Part shown: piece by piece, positions 37,001-49,800 of the stretch
How the letters are laid out: every line of letters starts with the position of its first letter
Position numbering within the stretch: the first letter of the stretch is position 1
Source of the DNA: Dimorphilus gyrociliatus
Taxonomy: Eukaryota; Annelida; Polychaeta; Dinophilidae
Length of the DNA: 64,000 nt
Direction of reading: 5' to 3'
Assembly: GCA_904063045.1 (NCBI GenBank)
Contig: CAJFCJ010000008.1
Span: 310,001 to 374,000, forward strand
Notes under the pieces: generated by a model
Told to the model about the DNA's origin: nothing
Seen by the model: the letters and a program-made list of their open reading frames with translations, nothing else
The model's database searches: none
Translations under genes and position numbers: made by a program

Positions 37001-38723
37001 CCATTGGTGTTAAATTGTTTTTAATGGCGTATTGAACTTCATCCTGTTCCCTTCATTTCCCTTACGCTCGATTTGTCCAGCTGCGATGTCCACTATCATC
37101 ATTATACACGTTCCCTTTGGCGTTTACGTAAGCTTTTGACGCCAAATTGAAAAATGCAGCGATGCAGCTCTGCTATATTCCTTCTCATTCTCCGCCCCGT
37201 TGAACAGCATCCACTTTAGAACAAACGCGTTCTAATTTGGCGGCGAAGCGTTTAAAATTACCCTGTTTTCTTTTTCTTCCTTTTACAGACTGTCGTAGAA
37301 TTTATAGAATCAGACGACTTCCACATCGATATTAACGTCACGTCGGACTCCTATGATGATTTGACTAAAGTGAACTACGTCTACTCTTCGGATGGAGATG
37401 CAGCTTTGCTATATTTAGTAAGTTTACAAATACTCTCCACTGTTAATCAAATCTGTTTTGGTGGGAAAATTTCGAATAATAGGTCTTGATCGATAATACA
37501 AATAACAAATGTATTTACTTTATTTGGGGAAATATATGAGAATAAGTCGACAAAGTTCTCTTATCATCTAACAATATTACAATACAAAGAAACGAGATTT
37601 TTCAGCCTATTTACCCCGCCTTAACAATCGAATCTTTTATTAAGGAAAACTAATGTATAGTTTCACACTATTTGTTTTACACATATCCATTTTCATTAAA
37701 GTTATTAATTATCCTACTACTATTCTTTCTCTATCTCTCTCGCTCTCTCTTTCCCTGCCACGTCTTTACTCTTTAAAGGCTATTGATGAATTTATTCTAT
37801 GCAGTCAATCCTCTTTTTCTTTAATTTAAAAATTTTCTATAAAAAATTACATTAGACATTGGTTGAAGATTTTCTTCATTCCATTAATGGAGAGATTTCT
37901 GTACCATATAAGCCTGAATAATATTCACTATAGATGATATAAGGAGTTGAGAAAGACGTTATTTAATTTATGGAGATAATATGTATATCGGGAAAATAAC
38001 TCTCAATAATATTCAGAATTTTAATACGCTTATATGTCTAGTCAATATCAACATCTGTTTTCTTCTCGTAAAGTACAAAGGGAAAAGAGTCTTTACCTAA
38101 AGATAAACAAACTAATTTTAGAGCTAAAGTAACACTGTGTCGTGTATTAGAATGGAGAATGGAGCAAGTCTTTAATAATCTAGCTAACTACCCAAAGGCG
38201 TTGTAGCAAATGAATATCTATTTATCAATGCATAAAAGTAAAAACCAGGTATTGTTTACTAAGGAAGTAATTGACTGGCAAGAATTGAACACCACAGAAC
38301 CTTTTCAAGCTATTTATTCATGCTGATGATTCAATTAAACAATAGATCTTTGTCAGCGGTCAACTGTGAATAGGCAGCTCTTTTAGGCAATTAGCAATTG
38401 AATGTATATAGCCGCTAGATGGCGCTGTACTTGTTTCAAGGGAATGAAAACACTATTATAAATGGAATTAATTCTTAGAGTTTGGAATTTTTTATATTCT
38501 GTTTGATTAGACATAATTAATTTTTTTCATTCAATAATCTTTTAATTACAGTATGAAGCTGAAAAAGAATTGGAAGGTCTAACAAAAGAATTGGGCATTA
38601 CATATTTATCAGCAACTATCGTCGCCATCTGTTGTATAGTGTTTATTTCGATAACAATATTCATCTGTTGGTGGAATACAAATAAAAGACCTTTACTAAG
38701 TGGAAAATTTCAATTTAAACCAG
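28018..38723 (+). CDS. Gene B exons 1-3: signal peptide, ectodomain, TM1
   Basis: Exon 1 28018-28155 (MENSVVLLLLSLIHLSHG signal peptide, phase 0), exon 2 37289-37417 (acidic ectodomain with an N-glycosylation sequon, phase 0), exon 3 38552-38723 (TM1: TIVAICCIVFISITIFI, then stop-transfer NTNKR, phase 1). The ATG sits directly after a CAG that could be a splice acceptor; with the GTAAGT at 27950 this would make a 68-nt 5'-UTR intron. Exon phases 0/0/1 are the same as gene A exons 1-3. Confidence 0.8.
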
Positions 38724-38884
38724 GTAAAATTTCAAGTTGACTACTCCATTAAAACCTAAGCTTTGCTTAGTAATTAGTTGGAACTCAATATGCAAATGAG
38801 TAATGTCCGCGCTGCCACTCTAGTGAGCGTAGACGGTATATAAGAGAAATAAGTATGTAAGTAAGGTTGTACGGGTTCGCCCGT

Positions 38885-38924
<40 letters not shown>

Positions 38925-40838
38925 GGCCCCTGCGCAAGGATGACACGCAAATTCGTGAAGCGTTCCATATTTTTTTGTCAAATTAAAATATTCTCTTTCA
39001 TCCCATTTTATTAATTGTTAATGAACTACGGTAGCTTATAAGAATGCTAATACAATCAAATCTATTATATCTTTAATCTTCTAAAAATAGTTTTATATTT
39101 CTAACAGACTCGAGTGCTGCTCCTCTTTTAGACGATTGTAAGTCTATAACAAAATTAAAAAAAGAGGATGGATGCGTCTCCAGTGATGAAGAAGGTAGAC
39201 GAGGTGCGGCAAGAAACGCTGCTTATAATACAACACCAAAAAGACAATTTCAAGGTAAAGACAATCCTTTGTAACCGACTATATAATTAAGCTCATTATA
39301 TGCTTTTTATATAAAAAAAAAAGAGAGTATAAATAACTTTTTCTCTTTTTTCATTACTTATTTTTTCCTGTAGATAAGCAAAAAGAAGCAGATTACGCTC
39401 ACAGGGTTACTTTTGCTAAGGGCGATGATGTCTCAACTAAACTCGCGCAAATTCCTGGTAGGTCTATTTAACCTTTATTAACCTTAGGTCTACTTATTAG
39501 TAAAAATCTTACAATACATAGACTGCTATGGTTCGGATGTTCCAGATGTTTTAAAATCTCGTACCAATCGACCTCAACCGGCAGCTGACCTGACAAATAC
39601 TCAGTCCAGAGGCGTCCACACTGATGATGTAGTTTCCTGTTTAATTAAAGGTAATATGAGAATAATGAATGAAAATTACCATCTATCTTTTTACTTGCTT
39701 GTCTTTGTAGATGCCCGAGGCTCACCAAAGTACAGCAGGACCCTAGAGAAACCAACTAGCGTTACTTTTGGCTATCCTGTCGCCAGATTTGGAGATGAGG
39801 ATGAAAGTTCCGGTACAAGCAAAAGTTCTAGTATTAAGGGCGCAACCATAACTTCTTTTGATAGTGGAAAGGGTAGGCGTTACCTTGGGAAGTCGCAGTT
39901 CTCTTCCTTAAATTAAGCTTTTTCATTAAGAATAAGAATAACCCTTTTTCCTTTTTCCCCTCCCACTTAAACCCTCATCCCAGGAGATACAGATTCCTCT
40001 AGTTCAACTAGTCTGTACGCGAGGAAAGAGAAAATAGCTAGTAATTCTAGTTGTTCTTCCGTAGCAACCGTTGTCAACGCGGACCGTCAAGGACGATATG
40101 GTACCTTGCCCGCCTCTTCATCGAGAGGCTGCTCCACAGATAGGTCGTCGTCGAGAAGTTCGACGCTTGACCGGAAAACCGGTGGTAGTAGTGGTGGCGG
40201 TTCTTCTTCCGGAATATATAGTGTTAAGCAGTAAGCGTTTGCCGTTTGTAATTGAATTTCAGAACTAATAGTTTTCCTTTGTTAGCGTACATATTGCAGT
40301 CGTCTTTTGTCTAGCTCTGATTGTGTTTGGCTCAAACGCTTCCCAAAGTATTGATCGAACCAAAGCTCATATTAAAATTTATCATCCTTTTGGAACCGTC
40401 CGAAATGCATCAGAAGTATACCTCCCGTCTGGCTATGACAGTAAAGTACTAGTTCACACTAAATACAATTTGATTATAAAATGGATGGGTATGTTTTATA
40501 ATCACTTATTCACTGATATCGATTAATATCGAGTAATCTGACCTACCCTAGATCTGAGTAGATCGATGGTAGCCCACCTACCAATGAATGCTATTGACAA
40601 ATTGGAAAGAGGGGAAAAGGCAAGCTGTAACCTTCATAGTACATGCACCGACGGATGCGATGTTCTGACCGGGGAATGCGTTTGCCATCACGGCTATTAT
40701 TTAAACAACGATGGATCTACGTGCGACGGTACATATTCTTGAGTATCATTTTGATAAGTAATAACGCCATCTATTGTATATAAATCCAACTAAAAAAACT
40801 TGCATCGGTTTGTCAAGTCTAGAAAAATTGTATTATTA

Positions 40839-40877
<39 letters not shown>

Positions 40878-43800
40878 TCTTTGCCCAAGCACTAAGGAAG
40901 CGTTGTTTCATATTATTGTCAAAGTACTTATTACATATTCTAAAGAAAAAATATTCAATTTTTCCGATTGGTCTCTCTTGAGAGCGTCTCAAGGAAAGGG
41001 GAAAAAGTCTATAAATGGCCCAAGTAATTTTTATAGAGAAATCTTGAATGGAACTGGAAGATGACTTTACTCTTTCAGAACTTAGTAATATCAAAAAAAA
41101 AAGAGACGAATGTATTAAAGTGTGTATAGAAAGAAAATGAATTTTTTATTTAATTCTTTTTCCCTCCAGATATTAACGAATGCAAAGAAAAACCGGATAT
41201 TTGCAAACCGAACTCCCGTTGTCGCGACGAACAGGGATCGTTCACTTGCTTATGCAATAAGGGATACTATATGCTTAACGGCACTTGCATTGGTAATTTT
41301 TTTCCCCCTATTATACTTGTGTTTTTGCAAACGTAAGGAAAAAAAATCCATTACATATTCGATTAATCCATTCTTATTTGTACGTTTGGTTTTTTCCTCA
41401 CTTTACGATAAGTTTATCTTAAGGGTGTGACAAGCATTCTTATAATTGAATCATCCAAGTTTTGTGACTTGAAAACAAGTCTCTCTAACTAGTTTAAATA
41501 AAGCCGGTTAGAGATTTAATTCTAATATAATTTACGACCTCTCAGTAAGACTGTTTCCATTTACAGATCCATCTATTTAAATCCTTTAGCATTCGCTGAA
41601 GAACCTATTTATCTATTAAAGATTTTAATTCATTTAAAATAATCTGATATAATTCTATATAGTTAATAATGTAGAGAAAACTTTTAAATGTTATAGTTAA
41701 CTCATTAATCTTTAAATACTCCCAGTCGTAGACCTTCCAATAAAAAAATAACATTGAGCTGTCCTTAAACTATATTCATTCTAGATATATTATACATACG
41801 TAATAATATATTATTTCGTTAGGTGGCGTTATATCAATTAATCTATCTTGTTTCTTGTTTATGATGTTTTTTTTCTTAATAGCTAAATGATGATAATATG
41901 AGATAGGGATGGGGTAAAGGCTAAAAGGTAGAACTAATTGCATATTGCTGTTTGCTAAACAGGGCGACGCGGTTTATTTATTGAATTATATTCTTTTTTC
42001 ATTCCAAAGATACAAAAGGCGTCTAATCAAGCGCACTACGCCGCCTTTTTATAAAGATAGAAGAGAACCTTTGAGCTCTATTTTTTCCTTCGCTTTTTTT
42101 TACATGCCCCAGACAATTCTGAATGATTATTCGTAAGGCAAAAGAGGCAATACAAGAAAAGAGATTAGAACCCAGCAATAGAAGGGCGTCGAAAAGTAGT
42201 ACTACATCGAAAACACAGATAAATGACAAACAAGATTAGCGAATTTATCCATTCGCTATGATTCTTTTTTGCGTTTCAACGGTCCACTCTTTACTATTCC
42301 TACTTTCTTTTGTCAGATCCAATTCTCGTATCAAAGATTCGTATCCCAAGAACCTTTAAAGATAATAGAATATCTTTTTTTTTGCAGGTTAATAATATTT
42401 GCCTCTGCTTATTACCAATTTGCCCATCTATATGTAGCTTTCGTGTTTCTATGACTACGGCTTTATATAAACTATTAGTCTATTACCCCCCTGTTAGTTT
42501 TTCTGCTTTAGAAAATCAGTCGAAAATTGAGGAGCGCAGGGCTCATTGCTCTAAAAATTTGATTTATGGGACTGCTTCGTTAGCCTAGCCTTGTGAAATT
42601 TAGGATCGTTAAATGCAACGTTTATACTATATAAAATGCATTTATCACTAATAGAACTGACCAGAATTTTATACCGGAAGTTGATTAGACCCTTTACAAA
42701 TTTCCCATTTCTCTCTTAAGCCATTCATTTAGAAACTATTGGATATATCGTATTGGGATGAAATCTTGACTATCAACTACCTCTTGAATGTAAGTTGATA
42801 TGAAACTGCCTCTACCCCTTCATTTTCGCTTTTGCTTTATGAAACTCCGCCCAATTGTTCGATATTCTCTTGTATAATTTCTTCTAACACTGCCCCCTCT
42901 CGTTTCGTCCTGTGGTTTTATTGACAGTCTCGCGCCAACTGGCGGCGATGGCGAAACCCTTAAAATGGATTAATCGTTTATTTTTACTCCTAATCTTATT
43001 TAAATCAATTCGAACAAATTATAATTCTACTTATTTAAAAGATTGCCAATCTGCCTGCCCGAAAGGAACTTATGAATATCTTCCATGCAACGAAGTAAAC
43101 GGATCCCCTAAAGAATGCAAAGGTTTGTTTTACTCTAATGAAAAACTAGAAAGAACAAAAGGAAAAACTACTACCATTGCGATTTTATTTTCTTTTTATT
43201 CACCCTCCCCATCCGCCAAGCGATAATTGTTTGTATTGACGGCAGTAAATGCGTTGGGGAGAGGGAGAAGGCATAGCTGAGCTGAAGACTGTGTTATTCC
43301 TTATGCCTTTCTGTTTCTACCCTCTTATTTAAAGCCGGAACTACGATTTAAGTAGCTTTCTAGCCATCTTCGATTTCTGTCAGAAACATTCGGTAAAGAC
43401 AGCCTTATAAATTGACCGGTCTTGTTTGTTTCGTTGCTTTAGGGTATTTTACTTTATACGCATGCGCATGTTTCCTTTATCCGCGATGCATCAAAACAAA
43501 AGTTTTTATAACAAGGAAGTGAAATACTGACAGCCAGGTCCTTGGGAAATAATTTTTCATCGATTATTTCTTAATAGTCTTACTGGGTTATGAAAATACG
43601 TTTAAATATGTCATTTATTGTTGTAGTGTTTAAAGCCATAGGGAGAAAGTTTTTGAATAATGATAAGTTGATTTCCTATGATGCGCAAAATTTTCTAGAA
43701 TTAAGGCTTATATTACAAAAACATAATTGAATTCTTCTATTTTTAAACTATTGCAAACGATAAGTGTAGAAACATTTTAAAGTAAAATCCATCATAGGAT

Positions 43801-46800
43801 TGCTTATCAAGACGAATTATCTAAGAAACTGGTGACGCCTAAAACGAGGTGCATTTGTTACAACTGTAGTAGTATCGTTAAAGCAATTTATATATAGAGA
43901 TACAATATGAAAAGAGGTTAATTAAACAATACTCAATGATTATGGTTCACTAATATCGTTTTATGAAAATTCGCAAAAAAAGATAGAGATGGCGTTGACA
44001 AATAATTGAATGGAGAAAGGGGAAATCATGATAAAAGATTCGTATTATACGCCTTTAAAAGGAAGAGTTTTCCAACTGTTGATAAACGCTTGGCGATCAT
44101 TATCAATTTTTTTCTCATAGATTTGATAGGAAATCCATAATCTTTTTGTATCTATTCAATTTATAAGTCTATACGATAGTACAAAAGCGCCACCTATTCA
44201 GTCGGGAATAAATATCCTCCTTTGACAGAGTCAAGTGCCTCTTCTTGATTCCCGTATAAAATATATAGATTTAGTTGCGTGTGTAGTTTAGACGAAATTT
44301 TATGCGACGTTAATCCTGATTTAATTTCGTCAAAGAGAAGGAATGAAAGGATAAAATATGCACTAGGGAAAAAGTCAAGACTATACAAGCGATGAAATTA
44401 TATAAATAACAGATGTACAAATTATTAATTCTACGTTTACTCTGCATACTATCTTCTTCTTCAGCCTGTTCAACACGTTGCCAAGAAGGTTACTATGTCG
44501 CTAGGGAATGTACGGATAAAATGGATATTGAATGCCAACGTATGTATAAAGATTACAAATGTTTAATAGTTATTACTTTTATTACCAATACTTTTTATTA
44601 ATAACATTGGTATTATAAAAATAAAATAGTATATTACTATTACTACTATATCCTTTCGTGACTTTATCATACATTCTTTACTTGTATTTCGAAAGACTGA
44701 TATATGCAAATTCACTTTTCGATCCGTTGACATATTTTTTTTTTAAGAAGAAAACAAATAAGTCTACTTGTTATTGAAAGTAAATTAAGTTACTTTTAAC
44801 ATTTCCTTCTTATTCCAGCGTGCCGGAAAAGATGCGCTGAAGACGAATATGAATTGACACCTTGCCAAGCTTCCTTTAACAGAAAATGCAATAGTATGTT
44901 TTTGCTATTTTCAACTCTTTCTTTTTCTTTACTTTTACTCTTTTCTTTCTTCCTTTCTCTTTCCTTCTTTAAACGTAAACTCTAACGTTTTATTTATTTG
45001 TCTAATAGAAATCAAAGGCGCTATATCGAATCCGTCTGTATCGAATAATATTATCTACGAAGACAGGACAAAAGTGCAAGAAGCAAAATTAAAGAGACTA
45101 GAACAAACAACTGATAGTAACGATCTTACGTTCGAACATATATTCGATAGAAAATCCGGTTTTTATGTTCGTATGAATTTGGTTGAATCGAATCTTAGTC
45201 CACTTTACGAGGAGGTTGACCATTCTAAAGATAACGATAATGTGGCCTATAGGTAATAAAATCATTCAACTCTCACGTTTTTGGATAGATATCATCGATC
45301 TTTATTTCTATAGAGAGAGATATACGAGAAACGGAAATCTGCATCCGGATGCAAGAGCTATTCTAGACGGCCGTTGCTCCTACCCTATTCCGGTGCATTA
45401 CCAACTACACTATAAGAAGCACAAGGGAGTTACTGCAAAAGCCGAATATCATGAATGTAAGGATAGAAACTGCGACAGGCCTACAGGCTATTACATGAAC
45501 CCAACCGAAGAATGCTATAGCGCCGATGTATGTATTATTAGTTTAATTGCATAATTACATTATAATCTCATCTCTTAATATCGTTTTTTAAAGAGGAAAG
45601 TTGGCCGAAGTCCAAACTTGGACGAATCTAAGCGGTCCGTAACATGCGTATATCCACAAAAGTTAACTACACTCTTTAATTATGACGACGATCTTCGAAG
45701 GGCAAGTTCAATGACATATGATATTGATTCAAGGTTCGTTTTAACTCTGTATATTTGGCTCTATATCCAGGCAAGAGAGAGAGAGATGAATAGGATTTGT
45801 CTATAATAAATTCTAGCTATGAATTTTCACCTGACATTATAATAGAACAGCAGGCATTAATGGAACATCATTAGTATTTAGTAGTACACCCTTAATTGAA
45901 TAAATAACTACTATAAACGGTGTCTGGCATTTCAAAATCTTTTCTTTACAATTAGCTCAAACTAAGCCCTATACTTTATTCTTATCCGCCCTCCAACATA
46001 ATTATAGTCGTTTGAACGTCTATTTTCAACACATAAAAAAATAAAAGAATAGTTTTTACCTTTATATTTATATAAATATAAAGCCAAGAATTTCCTTTCA
46101 AATCTATTTAACTATTTCCTCTATACAAATTTTATTTAAATATATAAATTATTTATAAGAAAACAGAGTAAAATTTTATTATAAATGTATTAAAGGATAA
46201 ATATATTTTGTAGATGTCAAGAGAGGCGTAAACAATGCCAAAGTTGTATGAGTAAACAAGCGCGTTTTATGAAGAATAGGAGGGGAAGTAGCTCGTGTAA
46301 TATTACGAATGATGATGCAGATAATGGTCAAAGCCCTAGACTTCAATTATGTTTCAGGTTAGTAGACTATATTTAACAGAAATTGATAAAACTTATAGAT
46401 AATTATGAACTTAATCTATCAAAACAAAACTATACAATTTTATAATAAACACACAGTTTTAATTTTTCCAATACTTCATTTAAATTGCTTTAAATATAAA
46501 ATATCTATATTAATTTTTAATGCTTTTTGCAGCTGCGATTCTGCTAAAAATTGCGCATCCGTTCCAAATAACGATTGCTCCGTTTATTATGATACAAATT
46601 GTCCAACTGTTAAGTAAGTTCCTTTCATTTCTTATGACCTTAATTCTTTATACGTTATTTCATTATTTTTATTCGATATAGATGCACAACGGGAGATGTT
46701 GCAGAATTCATCTTACAGCCTATCTTTCAAAATGGACCTAAATCATTTGCTTGTCATGTACAACCTAAAAAGAAATATACAATTTATAAGTTGGAATATA

Positions 46801-49800
46801 GTGTATTTATGGCTAGAAATAAGAATTTGGTGGAGAATAATCAGGTCAAACCAATACATGAAAAACCTTTATCAGCTAGTCTTAATGTTGACGATAATCC
46901 TCATCCATCCTCGTCAACCATTCAGTAAGTAGTGTTTGACAAATATCTACAAAATGTCCTTGCTAGAAAGGAAATCATACGTTTGATTGTCTGATTTATA
47001 ATTGATTTTAAGATATTAAGTAGTCGTTAACTCACTTGGCTAATTGCATCCAACTTTTTAAGAGCTAGTTGTTTAATTTTCTGTTTTACTTTTATAAAAC
47101 AGAGAATTTCACGGGTAATTGACTCTTATTTTGTTAAATAATGAATAGGCCTAACCCTGTTGGTAACATTTTAAATTAAGAAAAATGAGAAAGCAACTCC
47201 GTAGGGCATATGTACTAGTAGATAAATTCTGTAATACAAAATGGACATTATTAACCATGCCATGTTCTCACAGACACGACATTCTACGTGTTCAGTATAA
47301 CACACCGAAGCACGAACGAATTGAAATAGTCGACGGAGTTTCAAATTCTCCCCGAATGGATGCTGGCTATTGGACAGCTGTTGGATCTGGATGGGATTAT
47401 CGTACTATAACAAGATACAGAGATTCTACTCATAGCTTTATTGCTTTGAATGTCAAAAAGCCATTTGGCATCTCGTTATCTAAATGGAAAAAATCTAATT
47501 GTAATTCAGCTAGCAACATTCTAAACGATACACTTATCCGAACTAATCAAAATCGTCTATATCATCAGTACACCGATCTAGCAGTTATCCAAAGAACTAA
47601 GGGAGGACCATTCAAGATTTTTAATCCTAGAAAACAACCGTCTATTGAATTTTCCATTCCAAAAAGCGCTTCTCTACTGTCCAGCATATATCCGAATAGT
47701 ACTGTTCTCGACGATCATTCTCTACATGCCAAAATAATTCGACAAGACAAACAGTTAAAAATTGAAATTCGAGGGAAATTGTTAAAATGTCCTGGCTATT
47801 TTGGTTTACGGTTGGCCGATAGCGAATCACCGGAAGTAACGTTGGTAAATTACGATGTTATAGCAACATGTCCGAAAACATTTGACATTAGCATTAAACT
47901 ACCAACCGAATGCGATGAAACGGTTAACAGAACATTTATAGCAACTATAACAGACTCTCATCGCACAATAACCATCAGAATCTTAAAACCAGCTAATCAA
48001 ATAGACAAGCATTCCTACGGTAATTATATTGCGTATCTTATATCAAATTAAAAACAATCAAGAAGTAATCAAAAGTAAATTTAATTAATTTTTATCTATT
48101 TTACATAACTAACTGTAGGGAAAATATCTAAAAATATTGTATATACATATATATATATATATATTATGTTTTCATTTCATTCTTTACGTTATCTCTATCT
48201 TATTAATCTATTCCCCAATTTACCCAGACGTCTTTTGGAACGAGAAAAAGGCTCAAGACAGTAGGTGTTACTAAATTTAGACAAACCAATGTATCAGTAT
48301 ATATATATTTCAAGCATATTATGCTTGTTATCAACTTTTTTCTGTTTTTTTTTCTTTTGCAATCAAAGCAAAAAACAAGAAGAAAAAAAAACATGAAAAG
48401 TAACAAACAAAGCATTAAAAAAAACCTTTTTTTTTCCCTTTTACATAACGTTTTTCTATAGCAAATTAGCTTATTAATAAACTTTATTTTTAACAAATAT
48501 GCATGATATTTTCTCCTTCTACGTTATTTATTTATTATTATGTCTTTTTTTCTTATTATTATACTTTCTTTATAATAGTAATGGTTTTTTAAATTAATAT
48601 GGTTTTATATGCAGCATAATTACATATTTACTGTATATTAAACATCATTTATATTTTTTTGCAGTGTTTATGTTGTGACAGTTTTTTATATACTTGTATA
48701 ATCATAACGTTTCAATAAGCACGTGAAAAATGAATTAAGAATACCTTAAAAACTTAATTTTCTTTATTAAGCAGAGGGAAATTACCTTTCTTTCTTAACT
48801 TTAATTTCTATTTGAATAGGTACGAAGAATAAAGAGGAAGATTTGGCCAAAGAGATTTCAGTTTCACCTCTGAGTCCATTAGTAATTATAATTCTCACGA
48901 TGGCAATCATTTTCCTTATTCTCTTGACATTCGCTTTCATCACTGAACCTCGTTTGGGCTATTCATCTAATAGAAAGGACAATAATGTTCACTCTCATCA
49001 TTTATTTTTCGTTGTCGTCTACGTAACATTCAGAGCTGCTTGCTCCTTAGCTTTGACTTTTACCGTCTTAACTTTGGCTATCCACTGGTGGACAAAGGCT
49101 GATTTAGCTAATTTAACGGAATTTGGTCGTTTTGCTATTTCGGGAGGAAATCTTCAAAAATCTGAGGTGAAAAATATCAACTTTTTTATAGAAAACGAAT
49201 TAAAGAGGCAGCAGGAGAGTCTAAATAGAACTAAAATGGAGTGCGAAAAACAAATGGAAAAGCTAAATAGGCAAATGGAAGATTCTAGATCTCAATTAGT
49301 TGCTAATAGAGAGGATGATCAGTTAATAGCAAAATTGGCATTAGAATATACCAAGTTACTTGTAGAAAACTTAACGAGAGATACTTTAAAATTCCGGTAA
49401 TGAATACTTTTGTTTAAAAAACAAAGAGAAAGTACATAATTAATTAACTAAAATTAATCATGTCTTTAGTGATGAATTCTCAAATTACGCCACTGAACAA
49501 GTTCATTACCTATTCCGACAACTTACTCAAACTCCTGAAGCTCTAAAGTCTAACGAATGGATGAAAGGACCAACGGATATATACGATGATGTACGAAGAA
49601 AACGTCTTATGAAAGATAAGTCTACTTTAGACTTATTAAAATGGTTAGGTATGGAACATAAAGTTGAAAAGCCAACTTTCGGTTTGTTAATATATTTTTA
49701 ATTAATTAAGTACATTTACAATAACATAAATTTATTAAAAATAAAACAGATTTTACCATCAAAAGTTTCCCTCAACCGCTCGAGAAACCTTTCTTAGATA

